DNA of 34,083 nucleotides from the NCBI GenBank assembly GCA_019113665.1, contig DXGW01000006.1, forward strand, positions 1 to 34,083, given 5' to 3'. The stretch comes from Candidatus Alistipes excrementipullorum. Its GTDB lineage: Bacteria; Bacteroidota; Bacteroidia; Bacteroidales; Rikenellaceae. The translations under genes were made by a program, and so were the position numbers. The notes under the pieces were generated by a model. The model was not told the origin of the DNA and searched no databases. It saw only the letters and a list, made by a program, of their open reading frames with translations. Positions 15,714 through 24,176 of the stretch are shown piece after piece. How positions within the stretch are numbered: the first letter of the stretch is position 1; each line of letters begins with the position of its first letter.

Positions 15714-15746
15714 GGCGGGGCCCTCTTTTCGACAGAGAGCCCCGCC
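15714..15746. terminator. Hairpin between convergent hom and glsB
   Basis: Arms GGCGGGGCCCTC (15714-15725) and GAGAGCCCCGCC (15735-15746) form a 12-position stem with one mismatch and a TTTTCGACA loop. It lies in the 160-base space between two convergent operons, so it may end transcription from both sides. There is no long T-run on either side. Confidence 0.6.
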
Positions 15747-15847
15747 GTTATGCAGGCAGCGCAGGTTTTCGTCCCCGGCGGAGATGCGCCCACGCCCGCA
15801 GAGGCCCGTCTCACGTACTGTGGGGCGCAAGAATCCGCCCCGGCACG

Positions 15848-16762
15848 CTATTCGGCCGTGATATAGCGTGCCCGCAGGTCGGGATAGATGTCGGGAATGG
15901 TGAGCATGATGCCCGTCTCCTCGACACCGCCGAAATCGGGGTTGGCGACCGTGTCGAAGACCCGCATCGTGGGCGACAGACGCATGTAGGAGCTTATCAT
16001 GGGCGGGATACGCTCGTCGTACTCGCGGATCTTGCGCACGAGTATGCGGTAGTTCTCCTCGTAGGTGCTGCCCGAAAAGAGAGCCTCGAAGTCGCAGCCG
16101 CCGCTGCCGTCCTCCAGCGGGCGGCGCGCCGTGACCAGATGCTCGCGGTCGGGGAAAAAGCGCCGCAGGAAATAGAAGAGCATGTCGCGCGCAGCACGCT
16201 TGCACGAGGCGTAGACCGTAACCTTGCCGAAGAGGTAGCGCACCTGAGGATTGCGGCGCACGACGGCCCCGAGGCCGTCCCACAGGTTGTCGAGGGCGCA
16301 GATGCTCTTGGGGTTGTTGCGCACCTGGTACGACACCTGCACGAACGAGCGCCCGAGCTCTATGGTGCGGGGCAGGAAGTTGCGGCGGAAACGCTCGCTG
16401 AAACGGAAATAGTGCTCGGTCGAGAGGTGGCGCGGACGTTCGCCGCGGCAAATTATGTAGCGGTAGCCGCCCACGATCTCACGGGCAGCGGGATCCCACA
16501 CTATGAGCTGGCGGTAACCGCCCACGGCCCTGTCGTCGGCGTCGATGTCGACGCTGCGGCCCGTACCGCCGCCCGCAGCACGGAAAGCCTCCTCGCGCAG
16601 GCGCCCCACCTCGCGCATGAGCCACGGGCATTCGGCAGCGGTGAACGTGTAGACCTCGTTGCCGCCGCGCCGCGTCGTGCACAGCAGCCGTTCGGGCGAG
16701 AGCTCGGCTTCGAGCATCTCTCGCGCCACGGGGTCGATTATCATCTCTCTGCAACCGGTCAT
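15848..16762 (-). CDS. glsB: GNAT-fold N-acyltransferase of aminoacyl-lipid synthesis (GlsB/OlsB-like)
   Basis: A 304-residue protein. The N-terminal part (residues about 30-210) has the pattern of the OlsB/putative-hemolysin GNAT family: an acyl-ACP-using domain with YTFTAAECPWLMREVGRLREEAF, a VWDPAAREIVGGYRYI strand, and ELGRSFVQVSYQ. The expected reaction is N-acylation of glycine or ornithine with a 3-hydroxy-fatty acid, the first step of glycine-lipid or ornithine-lipid synthesis. The ATG at 16762 overlaps the stop of the upstream acyltransferase gene by four bases, so the two form an operon. The pair order and sequence resemble glsB/glsA of Bacteroides. Which amino acid is used cannot be told from sequence. 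Confidence 0.8.
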   Translation of the reverse strand: MTGCREMIIDPVAREMLEAELSPERLLCTTRRGGNEVYTFTAAECPWLMREVGRLREEAFRAAGGGTGRSVDIDADDRAVGGYRQLIVWDPAAREIVGGYRYIICRGERPRHLSTEHYFRFSERFRRNFLPRTIELGRSFVQVSYQVRNNPKSICALDNLWDGLGAVVRRNPQVRYLFGKVTVYASCKRAARDMLFYFLRRFFPDREHLVTARRPLEDGSGGCDFEALFSGSTYEENYRILVRKIREYDERIPPMISSYMRLSPTMRVFDTVANPDFGGVEETGIMLTIPDIYPDLRARYITAE

Positions 16763-17574
16763 CGCATCATCTTTTCATGCAGGGCGCAGACGCGTTCGCG
16801 TATCTGCAGGCACGCGGCTTCGGCGGACCCGAACGACAGGAGTTCGTCGGGAGCGACGGGACGACCGACCGCGATGCGGACGGTGGTGCCGCGCTGGCGG
16901 AACATCTCGTCGACCAGCAGCAGCGCCTCCAGCCTCGTCCCGATTCCCAGCGCCCGGCGCAGCGAGGCCGCACGGTAGAAACGGTCGGAGAGCCGGCCGT
17001 CGACATGCACCGGCACGACGGCACGCCCCGACTCGATGGCACGGCGCACAAATCTCGGCTTCCAGTCGGGGTCGCTCACGACGCCATGCCGGCGGCGCGA
17101 ACACAATCCCGCAGGGAACATAAGCACCGGCACATTGCCCCGCATCACCTCCCCGAAACGACGCGCCTGGGCAGCCGGCAGCCTTCCTCCGCCGCCCAGC
17201 GGCAGCCAAAGGCCGCGCAGCGGCCCGATCTCCGCCAGCATGCGGTTGACCACGACACGCACGTCGCCGAAGGTCTCGGCCAGCACCTCGGCCACGGCCA
17301 TGCCGTCCAGCCCCCCGAATGGGTGGTTCGACGCGAAGAGGTAGCGCCCGTCGGGACGTATCCCGCCCTCGAACCAGACGCAGCGCCCGATGCGCATGTC
17401 GTCGAGTACGGCGCTCAGGAACCGCTGCGGCGGCAACCCGCCGTAACGTGACAGCAGGTCGTTGATCTCCCGCTCGTGCAGCAGCCGCCGCAGCGCCGCA
17501 ACGGCAAAATGCGGCAGGCGGCCGGCCAGCGCCGGACGGTACTCATGCAAAAGTCGGGCTACGTCTATCTCCAT
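16759..17574 (-). CDS. glsA: PlsC-like O-acyltransferase of aminoacyl-lipid synthesis (GlsA/OlsA-like)
   Basis: A 271-residue protein from the ATG at 17574; a TTG four codons earlier (17586) is a less likely start. It has an acyltransferase core with ASNHPFGGLDG (His84, Asp90), a second block with LMFPAGLCSRRR, and a third with AVVPVHVDG. His and Asp are five residues apart, not four as in the classic HX4D motif. The expected role is O-acylation of the lyso-lipid made by the downstream GNAT protein, at the inner face of the inner membrane. It is the promoter-proximal gene of the pair and is divergent from rsmH, with 90 bases between the two start codons. Confidence 0.82.
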   Translation of the reverse strand: MEIDVARLLHEYRPALAGRLPHFAVAALRRLLHEREINDLLSRYGGLPPQRFLSAVLDDMRIGRCVWFEGGIRPDGRYLFASNHPFGGLDGMAVAEVLAETFGDVRVVVNRMLAEIGPLRGLWLPLGGGGRLPAAQARRFGEVMRGNVPVLMFPAGLCSRRRHGVVSDPDWKPRFVRRAIESGRAVVPVHVDGRLSDRFYRAASLRRALGIGTRLEALLLVDEMFRQRGTTVRIAVGRPVAPDELLSFGSAEAACLQIRERVCALHEKMMR

Positions 17575-17605
17575 CTGCGTACACAAAAAATATTCGTGTT
17601 TCGTC

Positions 17606-17637
17606 TTGCAACTTTTCTGCTAAAATCCGTAACTTTA
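17606..17637 (+). promoter_or_regulatory. Probable promoter of the division/cell-wall cluster
   Basis: TTG (17606-17608), 21 bases, TAACTTTA (17630-17637), which matches TAnnTTTG except at the last base. It lies 27 bases before the rsmH ATG in an AT-rich island between divergent operons, so it is well placed to drive the whole rsmH-to-S4 run. Confidence 0.5.
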
Positions 17638-17664
17638 CCACCAAATACGCTTTTTGCCACGAAT

Positions 17665-18567
17665 ATGTCCGTATATCATACTCCCGTACTGCTGGAAGAG
17701 TCTGTCAACCTGCTCGATGTGCAGCCCGACGGCACCTACGCCGACCTCACGTTCGGCGGAGGCGGACACTCGCGGCACATACTCTCGAAGCTGGGCGACG
17801 GAGGCTCGCTCTACGGCTTCGACCGCGACGCCGACACGCGCGCGAACATACCCGACGACGGGCGTTTCCACTATGTCGAGAGCAACTTCCGCTTCATGCG
17901 CGGGGCCCTGCGGCTGCGGGGCGTGACGGCGGTGGACGGGGTGCTGGCCGACCTCGGCGTGTCGTCGCACCACTTCGACGCCACCGAACGCGGATTCTCG
18001 TTCCGCGGGGAGGCGCCGCTCGACATGCGCATGAACCGGCGCGGCGGAATAACCGCCGCCGACGTGGTCAACGGCTATGACAACGACAGACTTGCACGGA
18101 TATTGAGCATGTACGGCGAACTCGAAACGACATGGAAGATCGCCGCCTGCATCGACCGCGCACGCAAGGCGCACGCCATCGGGACCACGGCCGAACTTGT
18201 GGCCGCCGTTGCCCCGTGCACCCCGAAAAAGGACGAGGCCAAGTTCCTGACAAAGCTCTTCCAGGCTCTGCGCATCGAGGTGAACGGCGAGATGGAGGCG
18301 CTGAAGATGGCCCTCGAACAGAGCCTCAAGGTCTTGAAACCCGGCGGGCGGCTCGTGGTCATATCGTACCACTCGCTCGAAGACCGGCTGGTCAAGAACT
18401 TCATGCGCAGCGGCAATTTCGAGGGCCGCATCGAGAAGGATTTCTACGGACGGGCCGCCGCTCCATTCGAGGTGCTGACCCGCAAGGCCGTGGTCCCTTC
18501 GGACGAGGAGCTGGCACGCAACCCGCGCTCACGCTCGGCGAAGCTGCGTGCGGCCGTTAAAATTTAA
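17665..18567 (+). CDS. rsmH: 16S rRNA (cytosine-1402 N4)-methyltransferase
   Basis: A 300-residue SAM-dependent enzyme that methylates N4 of C1402 in the 16S rRNA decoding site. The ATG at 17665 gives the conserved start MSVYHTPVLLEESVNLL; an in-frame extension from 17476 would run through the glsA start region. The SAM site DLTFGGGGHSRHIL is at residues 27-40; GVLADLGVSSHHFD, FRGEAPLDMRMNR, FLTKLFQALRIEVNGE and VISYHSLEDRLVKNF are the family motifs. It is the usual first gene of the dcw cluster after mraZ; mraZ is not adjacent here. Confidence 0.96.
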   Translation: MSVYHTPVLLEESVNLLDVQPDGTYADLTFGGGGHSRHILSKLGDGGSLYGFDRDADTRANIPDDGRFHYVESNFRFMRGALRLRGVTAVDGVLADLGVSSHHFDATERGFSFRGEAPLDMRMNRRGGITAADVVNGYDNDRLARILSMYGELETTWKIAACIDRARKAHAIGTTAELVAAVAPCTPKKDEAKFLTKLFQALRIEVNGEMEALKMALEQSLKVLKPGGRLVVISYHSLEDRLVKNFMRSGNFEGRIEKDFYGRAAAPFEVLTRKAVVPSDEELARNPRSRSAKLRAAVKI

Positions 18568-18580
18568 CGCGACAACCGAG

Positions 18581-19093
18581 ATGTACGAAGATACCGATTT
18601 CAACCCCGACCGCGAACGCGAGGAGCAGGAGGCTGCCCAACGCGAGGAACTTGCGCGCACCATACGCCGCGAGGTCCTGCGCATAAACCGCGGCGAAGCC
18701 GACGACGACATACGCGCCGACCGGGAACAGGAGGAGGCCGAACGCCTCGCCCGCGAGGCCGAGGAGGCAAAACACCGCCGCCGGCGTGCAAGCGCATGGT
18801 GGCAGCTCTTCTCGGGCACGATACTGGTGCGCGACAGCGTCAAGGAGTACTACCGTTACCTGGGATACATAGCCGTGATGTTCTTCGTAAGCATAGCGAT
18901 GCTCTTCTGGAGCCTGCGCCTCGATATACGATACGCACGCCTCGACAGCGAGGTACAGCTGCTGCACGAACGCTCGATACGCCTGCAGGAGCAGTGTTAC
19001 CGCCGCTCGTCGCACTCGGCAGTGGTCGAAAGCCTCAAAAAACGCGGCATCGAACTCTACGATCCCCTTACCCCTAACGAAGTCATCGAATAG
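18581..19093 (+). CDS. ftsL: FtsL-like division protein with long charged cytoplasmic N-terminus
   Basis: A 170-residue single-pass membrane protein from the ATG at 18581, 13 bases after rsmH; a GTG at 18548 inside rsmH is possible but less likely. Residues 1-70 are rich in Glu and Arg and look helical. One transmembrane helix is at 94-111. The periplasmic part (LDSEVQLLHERSIRLQEQCYRR) has the coiled-coil look of FtsL. Sequence identity in this family is low, so the name rests on position between rsmH and ftsI and on topology. FtsL joins FtsB and FtsQ to activate FtsWI at the septum. The long charged N-terminus is unlike E. coli FtsL but is seen in Bacteroidota. Confidence 0.75.
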   Translation: MYEDTDFNPDREREEQEAAQREELARTIRREVLRINRGEADDDIRADREQEEAERLAREAEEAKHRRRRASAWWQLFSGTILVRDSVKEYYRYLGYIAVMFFVSIAMLFWSLRLDIRYARLDSEVQLLHERSIRLQEQCYRRSSHSAVVESLKKRGIELYDPLTPNEVIE

Positions 19094-19096
19094 GAC

Positions 19097-21358
19097 ATGG
19101 CCGAGAAGCAGAGAAAAATAAAGGACGACATTCTGTTGAGGGTCAGGGCGCTCTACATGCTCTTCATACTCGTGGGGCTCATCATACTCCTGCGGCTCAT
19201 ATGCGTGCAGTTCTTCAGCCGCGAGACAAGGGTCAACGCCGAGAAACTCGACGGCAAGATCTTCACCGAAAAGACAATTCACGCCCATCGCGGCACGATC
19301 TACTCGCGCACGGGCGACCCGCTGGCCATCTCGATATTCCGCTATACGGTCATGTTCGACTTCGGGTGCGAGGGCTTCGACAACGACCAGACCTTCCGCG
19401 AACAGAGCGACTCGCTCTCCAAGCTGCTGGCCCGCTTCTTCAAGGACCGCACGGCCAGGGAGTACTACGACAAGATGATCTCCGAACGCTCGAAACGGTT
19501 CAAGGTGCGCTACATCAAGGATACCGTCGTCCCGCGCTCCGAGGGCTTCATCGCCCGGCTCTTCGACCGCATGCACGGCGAGGAGTTCAAGACGGTCAAG
19601 CTCTACGACACCATACGCGACCATACGCCCGTCAGGCTCTTCCGCGACGTTGACTACAACGAGTGGCAGACGCTCAAGACATACCCGCTGCTCAACTGGA
19701 ACATGGGCGTCGTCTACGACATGGACAAGCACGACAACCGCGTATTCCCGCGTCAGGACCTCGCCCGCTTCACCATAGGCCGCAGCAGCGAGACGGCCGG
19801 CACATACGGCCTCGAACACGTCTTCCGCGAGGAGCTCAGCGGCAAGGACGGACGCGAGTTGCGCCAGCGCATAGCCCCCGGTTTCTGGGGCCGTGTCGAC
19901 AGCAAGATCAATGTCGATGCCGAAGACGGCATGGACCTCTACACCACACTCGACACCGACATTCAGGAGGTCGCCGACAAGACCCTGCGCGAACAGCTCC
20001 AGCGCAACGGAGCGAAGTGGGGCACGACCATCGTCATGGAGGTCGAAACGGGCGACATTCTGGCCATGGTCAACCTCAGCCGCAACTCACAGGGCGAATA
20101 TGTCGAGAACTTCAACCACGCGATGATGTCGCGCACCGAACCGGGCTCGACATTCAAGCTCGCCTGCCTGCTGGCGCTTGTGGACGAGGCCGGGCTGCCG
20201 CTCTCGACAACATACGACACCGGACACGGCAAGACCGTCGAGGTCGGGGCCGTGCATACCAGGGTGCGCGACTCGCATGACTGCGGCGGCGAGATCGACA
20301 TGAAGACGGCCGTGGCGCAATCGGCCAACGTCTACTTCGCCAAGGCCATCTACCAGACATACTGGCAGGACGCCGACCGTTTCACCGACTACCTGCGCCA
20401 CCTCCACCTCGACCGCAAGGTCATGGTCGGAATGCCAGACATGGGCGAGGCCGTACCCCGCTTCCCGTACCGCGGGTCGAGCATGTGGTATCCCCACACC
20501 ACCCTCGTCAAGCTCGGATACGGTTATGGCATAGAGCTCGCCCCGATACAGATGGCAACGCTCTACAACGCCGTGGCCAACGACGGCCGAATGGTCGCCC
20601 CGCGCCTGGTGACCGAACTGCGCAAGGACGACAAGACCGTGCGCGAATATCCGGTCGAGGTGCTCGAAGACAAAATATGCTCGCGGCAGTCGCTCGAAAA
20701 GGTGCGCGAATGCCTCGAGGAGGTGGCCATAAGCGGTACGGCCAAGGACCAGCTGGGCGCAGGCAAGGTGCCGTGCAGCGTGGGGGCCAAGACCGGTACG
20801 GCCCAGTACGCCCAGGGGGCGATAAAGTACTCGGACCACTACTACGTGGGCTCGATGGCGGCATACTTCCCCGCCGACAAGCCCCGCTATACGATCTACA
20901 CGTCGATCCTTACCAACGGCGCCAACTACTACGGCACGAGCCTCGCCGGCCCCGTGAACCGCAAGGTGGTGACGTTCATATACAACCGCGAGCATGACTG
21001 GTACGGCCGTGTCGAACGGGCCTCCGAGCGGCAATACCCCACGGCCATCAAGGGCGGCGACATAGCCCAGGCCCGCAAGGTTGCCGACCTATTCTCGCCG
21101 CGCACGTCGTTCGACAGGCGCGCAGGCTGGGGGACGGTAAAGGTCGACTCGATGTCGCGCGTCGAGATCACGTCGCTCGACGACGACATGCTGCGCATGC
21201 CCGACGTCGTGGGAATGGGGCTCAAGGACGCCCTCTTCATTCTCGAGAACCGCGGGCTGAAGGTGTCGTTCACGGGCAAGGGCTCCGTGAGGAGCCAGAG
21301 CATCAGGGCAGGCGAACCGCTGCGCCGCGGGTCGACCGTCTACCTCAAGCTCAGATAA
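19097..21358 (+). CDS. ftsI: Septal peptidoglycan transpeptidase (class B penicillin-binding protein) with PASTA domain
   Basis: A 753-residue bitopic protein. A membrane anchor lies near residues 20-37. The N-terminal dimerisation region (HAHRGTIYSRTGDPLA) is followed by the transpeptidase domain with its three motifs: SxxK with the active Ser351 (STFK, 351-354), SAN (409-411) and KTGT (565-568). A C-terminal PASTA repeat occupies about 700-753 (MPDVVGMGLKDALFILE). It cross-links septal peptidoglycan together with FtsW. It lies three bases after ftsL. The PASTA domain is usual in Bacteroidota division PBPs. Confidence 0.95.
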   Translation: MAEKQRKIKDDILLRVRALYMLFILVGLIILLRLICVQFFSRETRVNAEKLDGKIFTEKTIHAHRGTIYSRTGDPLAISIFRYTVMFDFGCEGFDNDQTFREQSDSLSKLLARFFKDRTAREYYDKMISERSKRFKVRYIKDTVVPRSEGFIARLFDRMHGEEFKTVKLYDTIRDHTPVRLFRDVDYNEWQTLKTYPLLNWNMGVVYDMDKHDNRVFPRQDLARFTIGRSSETAGTYGLEHVFREELSGKDGRELRQRIAPGFWGRVDSKINVDAEDGMDLYTTLDTDIQEVADKTLREQLQRNGAKWGTTIVMEVETGDILAMVNLSRNSQGEYVENFNHAMMSRTEPGSTFKLACLLALVDEAGLPLSTTYDTGHGKTVEVGAVHTRVRDSHDCGGEIDMKTAVAQSANVYFAKAIYQTYWQDADRFTDYLRHLHLDRKVMVGMPDMGEAVPRFPYRGSSMWYPHTTLVKLGYGYGIELAPIQMATLYNAVANDGRMVAPRLVTELRKDDKTVREYPVEVLEDKICSRQSLEKVRECLEEVAISGTAKDQLGAGKVPCSVGAKTGTAQYAQGAIKYSDHYYVGSMAAYFPADKPRYTIYTSILTNGANYYGTSLAGPVNRKVVTFIYNREHDWYGRVERASERQYPTAIKGGDIAQARKVADLFSPRTSFDRRAGWGTVKVDSMSRVEITSLDDDMLRMPDVVGMGLKDALFILENRGLKVSFTGKGSVRSQSIRAGEPLRRGSTVYLKLR

Positions 21359-21436
21359 CGCAAAATGAGATGAAAAGCGACGGCGACGCATACGGCGCCC
21401 GCCGGAGCCTAAGACAAAATATTTCGAAACGCTGAA

Positions 21437-22894
21437 ATGAAAAATGTTGAACAACTGACGGAATCGGTCGGTGTGCGCCGCACGGTCGGCGACATGCATA
21501 CGCCCGTACACGCCCTGACCTACGACTCGCGTACGGTGGGCGACGGCGACTGTTTCTTTGCCGTGGTGGGAAGCGTGAGCGACGGCCATGCCTACATAGG
21601 CCAGGCCATCGAACGCGGCGCACGCACGGTAGTCTGCCAGACGATCCCCGCACAGACGCACGACGGGGTCTGCTACGTCGAGGTGGACGACACCAATGCA
21701 GCCATGGCGGCCATGGCATCGGCCTTCTACGGAGACCCGAGCCGCGAACTGAAACTCGTGGGCGTGACCGGCACCAACGGCAAGACGACGATAGCCACGC
21801 TGCTTTGCGACCTCTTCGAGAGGCTCGGATACAAGGCCGGACTCATATCGACGGTGGTCTACCGCACCGGCGTGCGCGAGATCGAATCGACACACACCAC
21901 GCCCGACACCATACGCCTCAACGCCATGCTGCGCGAGATGGCCGACAACGGCTGCCAGTACTGTTTCATGGAGTGCTCGTCGCACTCGATCGTACAGGAG
22001 CGCATACGCGGGCTGCACTTCGCCGGAGGCCTCTTCACCAACATCACCCACGACCATCTCGACTACCACAAGACCTTCGCCGAGTACATACGGGCCAAGA
22101 AGCTCTTCTTCGACAACCTCCCGGCCGACGCCTTCGCCATAACCAACATCGACGACCGCAACGGCCGCGTCATGGTGCAGAACACGCGGGCCGCGGTGCG
22201 CACGCTCTCGCTGAGGTCGATGGCCGACTTCCGCTGCAAGGTCGTGGAGATGCACCTCGACGGCATGCTGCTCCGCATCGACGGCGACGAGGTGTGGGTC
22301 GACTTTCTCGGCCGCTTCAACGCCAGCAACCTGCTGACGGTCTATGCCGCGGCCATGATGCTCGGGCAGGAGAAGCAGCAGGTGCTTACGGCCATGAGCA
22401 CGCTGCACCCCGTGAGCGGGCGTTTCGAGTACATACGCGCCGCGGACGGCACAACGGCCGTGGTCGACTATGCCCATACGCCCGATGCGCTGGAGAACGT
22501 CATCGAGACCATCGAGGAGATACGCCGTCCCGGACAGAACCTCATCGTACTGTGCGGCTGCGGCGGCGACCGTGACAGGACCAAACGTCCGGAGATGGCG
22601 CAGATAGCCGTCAAGTACGCCACAACGGCGATCTTCACCTCGGACAACCCCCGCACCGAAGATCCCGAGGCCATACTGCGAGACATGACCGACGGTCTGG
22701 CGCCCGAGGCCCGCTACCTGAAGATCGCGGACCGGGCCGAAGCCATCAGGACGGCCGTGATGCTGTCGCGGCCGGGCGACATCATACTGCTGGCCGGCAA
22801 GGGGCACGAGACATATCAGATAATCGGCGCCGAGAAACACCACTTCGACGACCGCGAACAAGTCCGCAAGGAGTTTGCGGCGGCAAAAAGATAA
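21437..22894 (+). CDS. murE: UDP-MurNAc-tripeptide synthetase, meso-diaminopimelate-adding
   Basis: A 485-residue cytoplasmic ligase that adds the third amino acid of the stem peptide using ATP. The P-loop TGTNGKTT is at residues 111-118. The central domain has ECSSHSIVQERIRGL and FTNITHDHLDYH. The C-terminal substrate motif DNPR is at 403-406, which marks enzymes that add meso-diaminopimelate and not lysine. A spacer of 78 bases separates it from ftsI; I see no clear promoter there, so it is probably read through. Confidence 0.96.
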   Translation: MKNVEQLTESVGVRRTVGDMHTPVHALTYDSRTVGDGDCFFAVVGSVSDGHAYIGQAIERGARTVVCQTIPAQTHDGVCYVEVDDTNAAMAAMASAFYGDPSRELKLVGVTGTNGKTTIATLLCDLFERLGYKAGLISTVVYRTGVREIESTHTTPDTIRLNAMLREMADNGCQYCFMECSSHSIVQERIRGLHFAGGLFTNITHDHLDYHKTFAEYIRAKKLFFDNLPADAFAITNIDDRNGRVMVQNTRAAVRTLSLRSMADFRCKVVEMHLDGMLLRIDGDEVWVDFLGRFNASNLLTVYAAAMMLGQEKQQVLTAMSTLHPVSGRFEYIRAADGTTAVVDYAHTPDALENVIETIEEIRRPGQNLIVLCGCGGDRDRTKRPEMAQIAVKYATTAIFTSDNPRTEDPEAILRDMTDGLAPEARYLKIADRAEAIRTAVMLSRPGDIILLAGKGHETYQIIGAEKHHFDDREQVRKEFAAAKR

Positions 22895-22926
22895 ACCGAT
22901 AAAAGCAAAGTCACCTACACAGAAAA

Positions 22927-24171
22927 ATGTTATACTCGTTATTCAAATATCTCGACCGGGTCTATGACCTTCCGGGCTCGGGAATGTTCCAGTACATATC
23001 GTTCCGTGCGGCGATGGCCATAATCCTCTCGCTGCTCATCGTCATATTCTTCGGACTTCCGATCATACGCATGCTCCAGCGCCACCAGATAGGCGAGGAG
23101 ATACGCGACCTCGGCCTCGAAGGCCAGCTCGCCAAGCGCGGCACCCCCACGATGGGCGGCATCATCATACTGGTGGCCATACTGGTTCCGATGCTGCTCT
23201 TCGGGCGGCTCGACAACGTCTACATACAGCTGATGCTCGTCTCGACGATCTGGCTGGGCTGCATCGGCTTCCTCGACGACTACATCAAGGTCTTCCGCCA
23301 CCACAAGGACGGCCTGAAGGGGCGTTTCAAGATCGTGGGACAGGTGGGCCTCGGCATCATCGTCGGTACGGTCATGTGGTGCTCGGACGACGTAGTCATA
23401 CGCGAAAAGGCCGCCACGCCCGTCGAGACGGTCTACATCGACGAGCAGGGATATGAGGTCGAGAGCGTCGCCCGCCGCGTGGTCGTAAGCTCCAACCCCG
23501 AGAAGACCACCAAGACCACAATCCCCTTCGTCAAGAACAACGAACTCGACTACGGCTGGCTCACCGGCGGCAACGAGACACTGGCCTGGATACTCTACGT
23601 GCTGGTGGCGATATTCATCGTCACGGCCGTATCGAACGGAGCCAACCTCACCGACGGGCTCGACGGCCTGCTCACGGGCGTCTCGATACCGATAGTGGCC
23701 GTGCTGGGCGTGCTGGCCTACCTCTCGGGCCACATCGTCTACGCCGACTACCTCAACATCATGTACATACCCGACAGCGGCGAACTGGTGGTCTTCGCCG
23801 CGGCGATGGCCGGAGCGCTCATCGGCTTCATGTGGTTCAACAGCTTCCCGGCGCAGATATTCATGGGTGACACTGGCTCGCTCGCCATCGGCGGCATCAT
23901 CGCCGTCTTCGCCCTCTGCATACGCAAGGAGCTGCTGCTGCCCGTAATGTGCGGCGTATTCCTGGCCGAAAGCGTCTCGGTGATGCTGCAGGTCGGATAC
24001 TTCAAGTACACCAAACGCAAATACGGCGAGGGCCGCCGCCTGCTGCTCATGTCGCCGCTGCACCACCATTTCCAGAAAAAGGGGACGTTCGAGACCAAGA
24101 TCGTCGTCCGCTTCATAATCATTTCGCTGCTGTTGGCTGCAATCAGCCTCGTAACACTCAAAATCAGATAG
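22927..24171 (+). CDS. mraY: Phospho-MurNAc-pentapeptide transferase (lipid I synthase)
   Basis: A 414-residue polytopic inner-membrane enzyme that links phospho-MurNAc-pentapeptide to undecaprenyl phosphate. The motifs are KRGTPTMGGIIIL, the catalytic aspartates in GFLDDYIKV, NGANLTDGLDGL, MGDTGSLAIGG, and the histidine cluster SPLHHHFQ. It is about 50 residues longer than E. coli MraY because of an inserted loop (about residues 155-200; TVYIDEQGYEVESVARR), as is usual in Bacteroidota. It lies 32 bases after murE and six before murD. Confidence 0.96.
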   Translation: MLYSLFKYLDRVYDLPGSGMFQYISFRAAMAIILSLLIVIFFGLPIIRMLQRHQIGEEIRDLGLEGQLAKRGTPTMGGIIILVAILVPMLLFGRLDNVYIQLMLVSTIWLGCIGFLDDYIKVFRHHKDGLKGRFKIVGQVGLGIIVGTVMWCSDDVVIREKAATPVETVYIDEQGYEVESVARRVVVSSNPEKTTKTTIPFVKNNELDYGWLTGGNETLAWILYVLVAIFIVTAVSNGANLTDGLDGLLTGVSIPIVAVLGVLAYLSGHIVYADYLNIMYIPDSGELVVFAAAMAGALIGFMWFNSFPAQIFMGDTGSLAIGGIIAVFALCIRKELLLPVMCGVFLAESVSVMLQVGYFKYTKRKYGEGRRLLLMSPLHHHFQKKGTFETKIVVRFIIISLLLAAISLVTLKIR

Positions 24172-24176
24172 AAACC

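Noticed and set aside
17575..17586. TTG start for the GlsA-like gene
   Set aside because: An ATG at 17574 is available and gives a normal length; a TTG start without support is less likely.
21359..21436. Possible promoter in the ftsI-murE spacer
   Set aside because: TATTTCGA near 21420 is only a weak match and no TTTG lies at the right distance.
21089..22861. Open antisense frame of 590 codons against ftsI and murE
   Set aside because: Same reason: it mirrors strong genes and its composition (many His, Arg, Val, Gly) is that of a shadow frame.
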